NCBI RefSeq assembly: GCF_014851915.1
Contig: NZ_JACVAP010000007.1
Span: forward strand, 62,001-126,000
DNA: 64,000 nucleotides
Source: Xanthomonas sp. XNM01
GTDB taxonomy: Bacteria; Pseudomonadota; Gammaproteobacteria; Xanthomonadales; Xanthomonadaceae
Direction of reading: 5' to 3'
In this document: piece by piece, positions 44,601 to 54,300 of the stretch
Layout of the letters: the number at the start of each line of letters is the position of its first letter
Numbering within the stretch: position 1 is the first letter of the stretch
The notes under the pieces: generated by a model
What the model was told of the DNA's origin: nothing
What the model saw: only the letters and a program-made list of their open reading frames with translations
Databases searched by the model: none
Made by a program: the position numbers and the translations under genes

Positions 44601-45457
44601 GCCGGGTCCAGCCCCTCGCTGCGCGCACGCAGCTGCCAGGTCGGCGCGTCGGCATCGCCGCCCAGCACCACGGTGGCGCGCAGCGACTCCGGCGCGCGGC
44701 CGCCGATGGCCACGTCCATCCGCGACAGGTCGCCCTTGGCGATCAGGCCGAAACGCGCCGGCGCCTGGCCGCGCGGGGCCGGCAGCACCGCGGTGGCGAC
44801 CAGGTCGCTGCGGTAGTCCTCGGCGGGCACGTAGTCGCCGTGGACGCTGAAGACGCCCAGGTCGCTGTCGACCTTCAGCTGCTCGGCATGCAGGCTGCCG
44901 GTGGCGATGTCGATGCCGCCGCGCAGGCTGCGGATGTCGATCAGCGGTTCATTGCCGGAGGTCACCACCAGGCCGTCGACCACGATGGTGTCGGCCTGGA
45001 TCGCCAGCGGCATCTCGATCGCCGGCAGCACGTCGGGCCAGCGCGGCAGTTCGAACGGTTCGTCGCTGGGCGCCAGGTTCAGGCGCGCATTGGTCAGTTC
45101 GAACGCGTCCAGGCGCAGGCGTTTGCCCAGCAGCGGACGGATGTCCGGATCCAGATAGGCGCGCTCGGCGGTGAAGCGGTAGTCGTCGTAGCGGAAGTCC
45201 AGGCCGTGGATGATCAGCGGGCCGGCGATCGGGCCTTCGACCTTCTCCCACTCCAGGCTGGCGTTGAGCGGCAGCCGCGAGACGATCTGCGCGAGCAGCA
45301 CGTCGCGTCCGGCCACGGTCTGCAGCAGCCAGTACACCAGGACCAGCAGCGCCAGGACCACGCCGAGCACCCCGACGCCCGACCACGCCCAGAAGCGGCG
45401 CCTGCGGTAGAACCGGCGGCGCGGGGCCGCGGCCGGGGTCGGCTCCGGCGCGCTCAC
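41660..45457 (-). CDS. tamB: Translocation and assembly module protein TamB (DUF490)
   Basis: A 1265-residue AsmA-like bridge protein. An N-terminal Arg-rich stretch and one transmembrane helix (WSGVGVLGVVLALLVLVYWLL, about residues 24-44) anchor it in the inner membrane. A long repetitive beta-rich region follows, and the conserved TamB/DUF490 C-terminus ends with SPRLYVGYGVSM, ILKYLLRKGFDIEIES and NWRREK. TamB spans the periplasm and works with TamA in outer-membrane protein assembly and in phospholipid movement to the outer membrane. Its start overlaps the tamA stop by 4 nt. Confidence 0.95.
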   Translation of the reverse strand: MSAPEPTPAAAPRRRFYRRRRFWAWSGVGVLGVVLALLVLVYWLLQTVAGRDVLLAQIVSRLPLNASLEWEKVEGPIAGPLIIHGLDFRYDDYRFTAERAYLDPDIRPLLGKRLRLDAFELTNARLNLAPSDEPFELPRWPDVLPAIEMPLAIQADTIVVDGLVVTSGNEPLIDIRSLRGGIDIATGSLHAEQLKVDSDLGVFSVHGDYVPAEDYRSDLVATAVLPAPRGQAPARFGLIAKGDLSRMDVAIGGRAPESLRATVVLGGDADAPTWQLRARSEGLDPALLTGEAASGEPYAFALTVDGVGGRMDIGGDARQGDMAVTIAPSKIHLEDQVLVVEPLLLEGFDGSVRLQGRADFTDPENASFRMALNARALQFTGSEPDAPTVGVDAALGLAGTLKQWAAYGEATLQRDAEQATLDLDIRGDDQRARIHALRATMPTGTLDVTGEAGWVPQLAWDVQARLQGFDPGYFLPDWEGNVDGRLASQGHLREEGGIETDVVIEDLGGRLRGRPLDGSGRLALRGDSGEGRLALSLGSSRVRAEGRFGSDRIAIDATLQPLQLDDLLPGAGGRIAGSLRVAGSPQTPDITADLSGSALSWDTWRADRIALRGKLPWRGDGGDLLLQGDALQAGIALQRVRVHARGAVANLQLDAEVDSPEAASIALAGTLRQRGQAWEGSVATLRIDPVLGDTWTLQAPATFAINGPRYQLQPACLATGSGDRSATLCAEADWPRAGLQVTSERLPLALVHDWLPRNEGRAILLRGDLSLDAQLRPQGNRWTGQVRVASPEGGLRLGDRTRREILRYDQFSIDATFDPQKIQGRLGVGFQGDGYVDASFDTGWEDGSPLTGNLYMYMSQLFWLELFSPDLVRPRGVVRGHVSVTGSRGQPAMGGQLVLEEFQGELPVLGLVLSEGKGSFDAQPDGSASITASVKSGEGTLTVDGGLSWYGDATPLQLAIRGQNVLVSDTAMLRAVAAPDLQFSIVDRTMLLRGQVDIPSARLDLERFDSGVSPSDDVVVVDPVDPEEGPDAPLDMDLALVLGDGVQLSGFGLDGTLAGRLQVRSRPGRDMTATGVLDVGGEYKAYGQELAISRGQLTWSNNLVTDPRINLRAERKINDITAGIDVTGNAEAPRVVVWSDPAMPQSEALSYLMLGRSLAGATSDQAQQVSAASAAMSAGTGLLAARLGASLGFDDAGVTQSRALGGSVVGVGKYLSPRLYVGYGVSMVGSGQVLILKYLLRKGFDIEIESSTVENRGSLNWRREK

Positions 45458-47241
45458 AGGTTGGCTCCCAGGCTCAGGTACAGCTGGAACTGCGAGTCGG
45501 GGTTGTCCAGGCCGTGGCCGATGTCGATCCGCACCGGGCCGACCGGCGAGCGCCAGCGCAGGCCGACGCCGACGCCGACGCGTACGTCCATGCGGTCGTC
45601 GAAGGCGTCGCCGGCGTCGACGAACACCGCGCCGCCCCAGGGGCCGCCGCCGAGGTAGTGCTCGTACTCGACCGAGCCGGTGACCACGTTCTTGGCGCCC
45701 AGCGCGTAGTCGCCGCGGCGCGGGCCGACTTCGCGCCAGGCGTAGCCGCGGATGCTGCGGTCGCCGCCGGCGAAGAAGCGCAGGCTCGGCGCCATCGCCA
45801 CCAGCTCGCTGGTCCAGGTGGTGCCGGCTTCGCCGCGCACGATCAGGCGGTTGTTCTCGCCCAGGCCCTGGAACCAGGTCGCGTTGATCTGGGCCTGGGT
45901 GAAGCTGGTGTCCGAGCCGGCGCCCTCGATGCCGCCGCGCAGGACCAGGTTGGCGCTGATGCCCCGCCGCGGGAACAGGCGGTCGTCGACGTTGACGTAG
46001 GTGCCGGTGATCTCCGGATAGACCAGGGTCGCGTAGCTGTAGCTGCGCAGCGTGGTGTCGTCCTCGGGGGTCACGCTCCAGCGCTCGCGCAGCGCGTTGA
46101 TCGAGGCCACCGCGGTCCAGTGCTCGTTGATCTCGCCGCTGCGGCTGCCGATCAGGCGCACGTTGCGCAGGTCGATGTAGTCGGTCTGCTCGTCGTAGAC
46201 GCTGGTCGCGGCTGCGTACCAGCCATCGAGCCAGCGGAACGCCGGGATCCGGTACTGGGTCAGGAAGCTCTTGCGCTTCTGCGCGTAGTCCAGGTCGTAG
46301 TTGAGCTTGTGGCCGCGGTCGTTGACGTAGCGCCGCTCCAGGCCGACCCGCACACCGGTGCCGCTCTCGCTGCCGTAGCTGAGGCCGTAGGTCTGGATGT
46401 TGCGCTTGGCCAGGGTCAGGTTGACGTCGATCGGCACCTGGTAGTCGTCCACCGCGTCCTCGGGCCGGATCTGGATGTCGATCACGCTGAAGTAGTCCAG
46501 CTTGACCAGCGACTCGCGCAGCCGGTCCAGCTTGCCCTGGTGGAAGTAGCTGCCTTCCTCCCAGCTGACCAGCTGCTCGAGCAGGCCGGGGCGGAAGTAG
46601 TCCTGGTTGAAGGTGGTAGGGCCCATGTCGTAGCGGGCGCCGCTGTCCCAGACCAGGTCGATGTCGGCGGCGTTGGCCGCGCGCGTCACCCGCACCTCGC
46701 GCGCATCGAAGTCGGCGTCGAAGTAGCCGCGCTCGGCCAGGCGGTGGGTGATCCGGTCGCGGTGGGTCTCGTAGACGGTGTGGTCCAGGACCTCGCCCGG
46801 CTGCGGATGGAACGCGGCGACGTCGCGCGCCAGATAGATGTCGTCCTCGGCCGGACCGATCAGCCCGACCCGCGCCTCGCGCACCCGCACCGGCTCGCCC
46901 TTGTCGACCCGGATGGTGACCACGATGTTGTCGTCCGCATCGCGCGGGGCTTCGACGGTGATCGTCGGCGAGTAGTAGCCGAACGGCTCCAGCGCCTGCC
47001 GGGTCTCGCTCTCGGTGCGGTTGATCAGGTACTCCAGCCGGGACTCGCCCTGTTCCTTGCCGACCGCGTCGCGCAGGGTCAGCGACAGGCGGATGTTCTC
47101 GCGCAGCGGCTCGTTGGCGTTGCCGTCCAGGCCGGCGATCTCGAACCGCTCGATGACACCGCGCGCATGGGCGGCAGGAGCGGCGAGACCGAGCAGCACG
47201 AGGGTGGACAGCGCTGCTGTCAGGGGGGAGAACGGACGCAT
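45454..47241 (-). CDS. tamA: Outer-membrane assembly factor TamA (Omp85 family)
   Basis: A 595-residue Omp85-family protein. It has a signal peptide (LTAALSTLVLLGLAAPAAHA), POTRA domains to about residue 260 (LEPFGYYSPTITV, RLAERGYFDADFDAREV, LDYFSVIDIQIRPED), then a 16-strand barrel with the Omp85 lid-lock motif FFAGGDRSIRGYAW, and C-terminal VGVGLRWRSPVGPVRIDIGHGL ending LGANL. TamA with TamB helps insert certain outer-membrane proteins, including autotransporter-like barrels. The ATG at 47241 is the start that exposes the signal peptide; 100 bp separate it from the divergent regulator gene. Confidence 0.95.
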   Translation of the reverse strand: MRPFSPLTAALSTLVLLGLAAPAAHARGVIERFEIAGLDGNANEPLRENIRLSLTLRDAVGKEQGESRLEYLINRTESETRQALEPFGYYSPTITVEAPRDADDNIVVTIRVDKGEPVRVREARVGLIGPAEDDIYLARDVAAFHPQPGEVLDHTVYETHRDRITHRLAERGYFDADFDAREVRVTRAANAADIDLVWDSGARYDMGPTTFNQDYFRPGLLEQLVSWEEGSYFHQGKLDRLRESLVKLDYFSVIDIQIRPEDAVDDYQVPIDVNLTLAKRNIQTYGLSYGSESGTGVRVGLERRYVNDRGHKLNYDLDYAQKRKSFLTQYRIPAFRWLDGWYAAATSVYDEQTDYIDLRNVRLIGSRSGEINEHWTAVASINALRERWSVTPEDDTTLRSYSYATLVYPEITGTYVNVDDRLFPRRGISANLVLRGGIEGAGSDTSFTQAQINATWFQGLGENNRLIVRGEAGTTWTSELVAMAPSLRFFAGGDRSIRGYAWREVGPRRGDYALGAKNVVTGSVEYEHYLGGGPWGGAVFVDAGDAFDDRMDVRVGVGVGLRWRSPVGPVRIDIGHGLDNPDSQFQLYLSLGANL

Positions 47242-47341
47242 GCGGGGAGGATACCGGGATCGGCCGGGCACGGGCTTAAGCCGGCGTGAGGCAGGGCGCG
47301 TGCTAGCATCGATGCCGATCTGATGACGCTCCGAGGCGCAG

Positions 47342-48097
47342 GTGGAGGACCCGTTTCATCCGGCGGCCGATGCACTGGACGCCGAGGCGATGCCGCTGGC
47401 CGGGCTGCGCGTGGTGGTGGTCGATGACGATGCGGAGATGCGCGCGCTGCTTGTCGCCGAACTCGACGACCGCGGTGCCGACGCCGTGGGCGTGGAGGAC
47501 GCCGGCGCGCTGTACCGGCATCTGGCCGGCGAACGCTGCGACATCGTCATCCTCGACGTGATGATGCCCGGCGAGAACGGCTATTCCATCGCCGCGCACC
47601 TGCGCCGGTCCTCCGCGGTGGGCATCGTGATGCTGACCGGCCGCGGCGCCTCGCGCGACATGGCCCATGGCCTGGGGCAGGGCGCCGACGTCTACCTGGT
47701 CAAGCCGTTCGATCCCGACGTCATGACCGCGGCGCTGCTGAGCCTGCGCCGTCGCCTGACCGCCGCGGCCGCTGCCGCACCCGCCAGCGAGGAGCCACCC
47801 GCCGGCTGGAGCCTGCAGGCCGGCGGCTGGCGGCTGCGCGCGCCAAACGGGACCACGCTGGAACTCAGCGCGACCGAACGCGCCTTCCTGCAGCCGCTGT
47901 TCGCCACGCCAGAAACCCCGGTCGACCGCGAGACCCTGATCGCCGGCCTCACCGACGCGCCCTGGGACTTCGATCCGCACCGGCTCGAGGTCCTCGCCCA
48001 TCGCCTGCGGACCCGCGTGCGCAGCGCGAGCGGCCAGGCGCTGCCCCTGCGCGCCGTGCGCGGCGCCGGCTACCTGCTGGTGGCCGATCCGGACTGA
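47342..48097 (+). CDS. OmpR/PhoB-family response regulator (orphan)
   Basis: A 251-residue two-domain regulator. The receiver (about 18-135) has the acidic cluster VVVDDDAEM, phosphoacceptor Asp in VILDVMMPGENGYS, a Thr in MLTGRG and the Lys in YLVKPFDPD. After an Ala-rich linker, a winged-helix DNA-binding domain (about 155-251) ends with HRLRTRVRS and RAVRGAGYLLVADPD. No histidine kinase gene is adjacent; the nearest is the partial one at 63063. The GTG start has GAGG upstream, and TAGCAT at about 47303 may be a -10. Its stop lies in a hairpin. It could control the surface-protein operon that follows, but this is inferred only from position. Confidence 0.88.
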   Translation: MEDPFHPAADALDAEAMPLAGLRVVVVDDDAEMRALLVAELDDRGADAVGVEDAGALYRHLAGERCDIVILDVMMPGENGYSIAAHLRRSSAVGIVMLTGRGASRDMAHGLGQGADVYLVKPFDPDVMTAALLSLRRRLTAAAAAAPASEEPPAGWSLQAGGWRLRAPNGTTLELSATERAFLQPLFATPETPVDRETLIAGLTDAPWDFDPHRLEVLAHRLRTRVRSASGQALPLRAVRGAGYLLVADPD

Positions 48098-48116
48098 GCG
48101 GCGTCGCCGCTCTTCT
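48096..48116 (+). terminator. Hairpin at the end of the response-regulator gene
   Basis: GAGCGGC (48096-48102) pairs with GCCGCTC (48106-48112) around a 3-nt loop and is followed by TTCT. It overlaps the stop codon and probably limits read-through into the surface-protein operon. Confidence 0.55.
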
Positions 48117-48233
48117 CCCCGCCCTGCCTGTCCATCGCACGTGCCCCGGGGTGCGTGCGTGAGGTTGCGTGAGCGAACGTGACCCTCCGTTACTGACCCC
48201 CGCCCCGGTTCCCTGAAGAATCCGCGCCGCAAC

Positions 48234-48342
48234 CGGGCCCTCGGGCCCACCGCATGCGCGCGCCCGTCGCCGCGCATGCCCCGGCACACCAGGCAAAGCC
48301 GGTCCCGCGCAGCAGCGGGAACCGGCCAAGGGGAAAACCAGC
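48234..48342 (+). promoter_or_regulatory. Strongly structured leader of the giant surface-protein gene
   Basis: Three hairpins can form in the ~110 bp before the start: GGGCCC/GGGCCC at about 48235-48248; GCATGCGCG (48252-48260) with CGCGCATGC (48271-48279); and GCCGGT plus CCCGC (48298-48308) with GCGGG plus ACCGGC (48315-48326, one bulged A). The last one ends 1 bp before the AAGGGG ribosome-binding site, so its folding could influence initiation. An unpaired CACACCAGGCAAA segment lies between the last two. No known riboswitch class fits convincingly. Confidence 0.45.
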
Positions 48343-51300
48343 GTGATCCAACAGGACGACAGGGCGCCTTCCGCGGCGCATGGCCGGCATTCGGCCGCGT
48401 ACACCACTGGCCGGCGCCGACAGGGCGCGGGCCGCGCGTGGCTGGCGTTGCTGGCAGGACTGCTGCCGATGGCAGGGGCGTGGGCCGCGGTGATTCCGCA
48501 GGAAGTCCGGCTGCCGCCCGACATCGGCCTGGCGATGACGGTCAACGCCGAGATCGACTGGAGCCGCTTGTCCGCGGGCGCCGCCGACACCATCGTCATC
48601 GATCCGCTGCCGTCCCAGCTCAGCGTCGATCCGGCGGCGCTGGCCGCCAGCGGCTGCGCGGTGTCCGGCAGCCGCGTGACCTGCACCGTGCCTGCCGGGC
48701 AGACCTCGGGGACGATCCTCCTGCCGGTGACCGGCGCGGTGCTGGGCGGCTTCAACCTGACTGCGGTCGGCAACGACGCCGGCGCGACCAGCGCCTCGCA
48801 GTCCAGCGACATCCGCAACAGCGGCGACATCAGCGTCGCCAAGAGCAAGCTGACCGCCGACGAGGACACCTTCGCCGGCAGCCGCATCCGCTTCCAGCTC
48901 ACGCCGAACATCGCCACCGGCGGCAGCGACGTGCCGTCGGGCGCGTCGCTGGTGGTGGTCGACCGCCTGCCGGGCGCCGTCGGCCAGTTCACCGGCGTGA
49001 CCCATTCCTCGACCGGCCTGTCGCCGAGCTGTTCGGTGAACACCGGCGCGCATGAGGTGCGCTGCGTCTACGCGGGCCCGTTCACCGCCGCGGCGTTCAA
49101 CGCCAGCCGGATCTTCATCGAGGGCACCCAGGGCATCGACGGCTCGTTCTTCAACATCGCCGACATCGCCTCGCAGAACGGCCAGTACATCGACCGGGAC
49201 TCGAACAACAACACCGCCACGCTGCCCTACAGCGCCACGCCGGGCACCGACATCGAGGCGCGCGGCGTCTTCGACTCCACGCCGCGCGTGGTCGGCAGCG
49301 CCGCCTCGTTCACCATCACCTACTTCAACAACGGTCCGATGGTGTCCAACGGCGGCACCGTGCGGACGATCATTCCGGACGGGTTCGGCATCGGCACCCT
49401 GCCGGCCGGCTGCTCGGCCAGCCCCGGCACGTCCTCGCTCACGGTCGACGGCACCCTCTACAGCGGCACGCTGGTGGTGTGCACCGTGGCCGGCACGGTC
49501 AACGTCGCGGCGGGGCAGTCGTTCGCGCTGCCGCTGACGATGCCGCTGACGCCGGGCACCGGCGACTTCCCGATCGTGGCCACGCCGCCCGCCGGGCTCA
49601 AGGATGCGGTACCGGCCAACAACGACACCGTGCGTCCGTGGCAGGTCGCCGAGCCGTTCGCCGACCTGGGCATCGGCAAGTCCAAGTTCGTCAACGGCAC
49701 CAGCACGACCAGTGCCCCGGTCGCTCCGGGCACGCTGCTCGAAACCCGGCTGACCGTCGCCAATGCGGCCGACAGCAGCAGCGACCTGGCGTACACGCCC
49801 GCCACGCCGATCCGCGTGATCGACTACCTGCTGCCGCAGGAGATCGTGGGCGGGACCGGCGGCAGCGTCGCCATCACCCAGGGCGCGGGCACCTGGAGCT
49901 GTTCGGTCGGGCCGGTGCCCGGCAGTGCCACGCCGCCGACCCCCGCCCACACGGTGATGGTCACCTGCGCCACCACCGGCAGCGGCACGCTCCTGCGCGG
50001 AAACTCGCTGTCGCTGCGCTTCACCAGCGAGGTCGCGCCGATGGCCGACACCGATCCGCCGGTCGCGCTGCTCAACCGCGCCTGCACCGGCGGCAGCGCG
50101 CTCGCCGCACTCGGTCTGGGCCCGGCCGCCGGGCCGCAGCCGGCCGACACCAATACCGGCAACGACTGCGACGACGCCGGCACCGGCCTGGTCGCCACGC
50201 CGATCGACGACGACAGCGCCCGCGTGGACATCGTCAAGGAAGTGTCCGTCGACAACGGCGGCACCTGGGTCGACAGCGCGCTGATGCCGGCGGCGACCAA
50301 CGGCATGATCTGGCGCCTGCGGATCAGCACGCCCGACACCACCGACAATCCCGCGCAGCTGACCATCCCGACCCTGCGGGTCCGCGATCCGCTGCCCGGC
50401 GTCATCAACATCGATGCCTCGCGCAGGACGCCGGCGATTCCGGTCTCGGTCACCGCCAGCAACGTCGCCTCGCACAACTGCCCGGCGACCATCACCGCGG
50501 GCAACAACCTGCTCAACTGCGCGTTCACCAGCGTCGCTCCCGGCGCCGAGATCGTCATCGCGCTCAACGTCGCGCGTCCGCTGGGCGCGAGCGTGGCGCA
50601 GATGCAGGCCGGCACCGGCGGCAATGCGCTGCTGGTCAATACCGCCACCCTCAGCTCGCCGGACGCGATCCTGACCGGCACCCTGGAAGACGACGCGGAC
50701 CTGCAGCTGGAGCCGCGCCTGGACGTGGCGCTGACCAGCAAGACGGTGAGCCCGACCGAGCCGGTGATCGGCCAGATCGTGACGTTCACGATCAACGCGC
50801 AGAACCGCGGGCCGTTCCCGATCATGGACGCCGGCGACTTCGTCGTCGTCGACGACCTGTTCACCGGCACCGCCACGCTCGCGCAGCCGGCCTACGACAT
50901 CGTCGAGGTGACCACCAGTTCCGCTGCGATGAGCTGCGCGACCATCCCGCATCCGTCGCTGGCCGACACCACCCGCGTGCAGTGCGCCAACGCGCAGCGC
51001 ATCGACAGCAATACCTCGCATGCGGTGGTGATCCGCGCGCGCTTCAAGAAGCCGGTCCTCAACCCGAGCGACCACCCGGCCGGCCACACGCTGTACTCGG
51101 GCGTGAGCAACGTCGCCCGGGTCGAGCTCGGCGGCGGCCTGTGCGAGTGGCGCACCGACGGCACGCCGGTCAGCGCCGCCTGCGGCGACGCGCGGGCGCT
51201 GAGCAACAACGCCGATGACGCGAACTTCGACGTGAAGGTGCCGGCGATCGACCTGCAGCAGTCGAAGATCCGCGTCCTGCCCGCCGGGCAGACCCGTTTC

Positions 51301-54300
51301 CAGATGGGCGATGCGCTGCGCTACCGCTTCGGCATCCGCAATGCCGGTCCGTCCCGTGCCGAGCGCGTGGTGATGACCGACGTGCTCGAGCCGCTGCCGG
51401 CCGGCTTCAGCTTCGCGCTGGCCGCCGGTCCGGAGAACTACAACCAGGGCACGTCCAGTGGCGGCTTCAGCTTCGTCAACCGCGCGGTGACCTGCACCCA
51501 GGCCTCGCAGAACGCCAACATCGTCTGCCAGCTGGCGCCCGCGGTCGCGGACAGCTATCTGGACGCAGGCGAGGAGATCAACTTCGAGCTGGTGCTGAGC
51601 ATGACCGGCACGGCGACCGGCCCGGTGCTGTTCGGCAATCGCGCCTACGTGTGCGCCGACGAGACCAACACCTACGAGAGCGCCGGCCGCTGTTCGGACG
51701 ATGCCGCCGTGGCGGCCAACAACCTGGCCTCGGTCAACGACCTGATCATGCCGGTCGCCGACCTGGCGGTCAGCAAGAACACGGTCACCGCCGGTCCGGT
51801 CGATGTCGGCCAGCACGTCCGCTACGACGTCGTGCTGACCAACAACGGTGCCGGCACCGTCGCCCGCATGCGTCTGCTCGACACCCTGCCGAGCGGCTTC
51901 GACTGGGTGAGCACGCAGGTCCCGACCGCGGTCGCCGCCTCCGGCGCCTCGCTGTCCGGTCCGCTCGCGGTGAGCGCCACCGTGCCCGCCAACGGCACCG
52001 ACAACGTCTGCTATGTCTCCAACGGCGTTGCCGCGGTGACCGCACCGGCCCAGCGCCAGGCGCTGACCTGCGACGTGGGCGGCGTCTTCCCCGCCGGTGG
52101 CACCGTCACCATCAGCCTGTGGGCGCGTCCGGTGCCCGGCGTGTACGACGGATCGGCCAGCGCGCCGTTCCTGGTCGACCGCATCAACCAGGCCGAGGTG
52201 CAGCCGGGCCGCGACGCCGACGGCAACGAGGTGTCGGTCGACAACGTCCCGGGCAACAACACCGACGAGTCGCCGGTGCAGGTGGCCACGGCCGCGCGCC
52301 TGGGTGGCCGCGTGTTCGTGGACAGCAACGACAACGGCGACCAGGACGCGGGCGACACCGGCATCGCCGGCGTCACCGTGCGCCTGACCGGCACCGACCG
52401 CAACGGCAACACCATCGACGTCAGCACCGTCACCGATGCCAGCGGCGATTACCTGTTCGCCAGCCTGCCGCCGTCCGACGCGGCGGGGTACACGCTGACC
52501 CAGACCCAGCCGGCCGGTTACGACAACGGCCTGCCGCAGCCCAACGTCGCGCGCACCGTGCGCAACGGCGTCAGCACCGGCACCACGCCGGCGGGCGCGG
52601 ACTACAGCGTCGCCAACACCGCCTCGACCAGCGTCATCGGCGGCGTCGTGCTCGCCAGCGGCGCCGAGGGCGTGCAGTTCGACTTCCCCGAGTTCCAGGG
52701 CGTCTCGCTGTCCGGCGTGGTCTACGAGGACGTGGACCGCAACGACACCTACGGCGGCAGCGACCTGCCGATCGCCAACGCGACGGTGGAACTGCTGGTC
52801 TGGAATCCGGCCACGTCGGCCTACGACCTGGTCACCAGCACCACCACCCAGGCCGATGGCAGCTACAGCTTCCCGGGCCTGCGTCCGAGCAGCCGCTACG
52901 CCGTGCGCCAGCCGCTGCCGACCGGCTACGTGAACCTGCCCAGCGCGGTGAATCCGGGTCTGGTCAACGGCGCCGCCTGCGTCGGCTGCTCCGCGCAGAC
53001 CGCGCAGGCCGGCGATGCGGCCAGCACCGACCGGATCGTGGGCATCGAGCTGGCGGCCGGCAACGGCACCCAGTTCAACTTCGGCGAGACCCGCCCGGTG
53101 TCCGTGGCCGGCGTGGTGTTCTTCGACGTCGACAACGACGGCGTGCAGAACAACGCCGCCGACGTCGGCATCGCCAACGTGGCCATCGTGCTGACCGGCA
53201 TCGACGACCTCGGCGCGGCGGTGAGCCTGAACACCACCACCGCGGCCGACGGCAGCTTCAGCTTCGAGGGCCTGCGTCCGGGCATCTACACCCTGACCGA
53301 GCCGACCCAGCCGCCGGGCACCATCAACGGCATCACCACCGCGGGCACCGTCGGCGGCGCCAGCAGCGGCACCGCCACACCGGTCGCCACCGTGCCCAGC
53401 GCGATCGCCACGATCGACCTGAGCACGCCGGGCAGCGCCTCGGTCGACAACCTGTTCGCCGAGATTCCGCAGAACAGCTCGATCGTCGGCCGGGTCTGGA
53501 TGGACGTGGACGACAACGGCGTGATCGACAGCGGCGAGCGCGGCATCCGCGGCGTGACCGTGCGCCTGACCGGCACCGACGTGTCCGGCACCCCGGTCTC
53601 CATCGACACCGTCACCGACGCCAGCGGCAACTACGCGTTCACCAACCTGGCGCCGGGCACCTACACGGTGACCGAGCCGGACCAGCCGGCCGGCACCCGC
53701 AACGGCCAGACCGTGGCCGGCAGCCTGGGCGGTACCGCCACGCCGAAGGCGACCCTGCCGTCGGCCATCGCCGGCATCGTGCTGGGCGTGAACCAGCACT
53801 CGGTCGAGAACAACTTCGGCGAGATCCCGGAGAACAGCTCGATCGCCGGCCGCGTCTGGCTGGACCTGGACAACGACGGCGTGATCGACCCGGGCGAGGA
53901 CGGCATCGCCGGCGTGACCGTGCGCCTGACCGGCACCGATGCCGGCGGCAACCCGGTGTCGCTGGAGACGGTGACCGACGCGCAGGGCCGCTACCTGTTC
54001 GACGGCCTGTCGCCGGGCACCTACACGGTGACCGAGCCGACCCAGCCGACCGGCACCTTCAACGGCCAGACCGTGGCGGGCAGCCATGGCGGCACCGCCA
54101 CCGCGGTGACCACCACGCCGTCGGCGATCGCCGGCATCGTGCTGGGCGCCAACCAGCAGTCGGTCGAGAACAACTTCGGCGAGGTGCGTGGCGCGTCGCT
54201 GTCCGGCCGTGTCTACAACGACAGCAACGACAACGGCCAGGTCGATCCGGGCGAGACCGGCATCCCGGGCGTGGAGATCGTGCTGACCGGCACCGACGAC

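Noticed and set aside
41441-45658. Plus-strand open frame of about 1400 codons opposite tamB
   Set aside because: tamB on the minus strand is certain from its C-terminal DUF490 motif and overlap with tamA. The + frame has no motif, signal or ribosome-binding site.
48252-48342. Possible GEMM-I cyclic di-GMP riboswitch
   Set aside because: A GGCAAAGCC-like string is present, but the paired GNRA loop, receptor and GGUAGGUAGCGGGG segment of the class are not found. Kept only as an unassigned structured leader.
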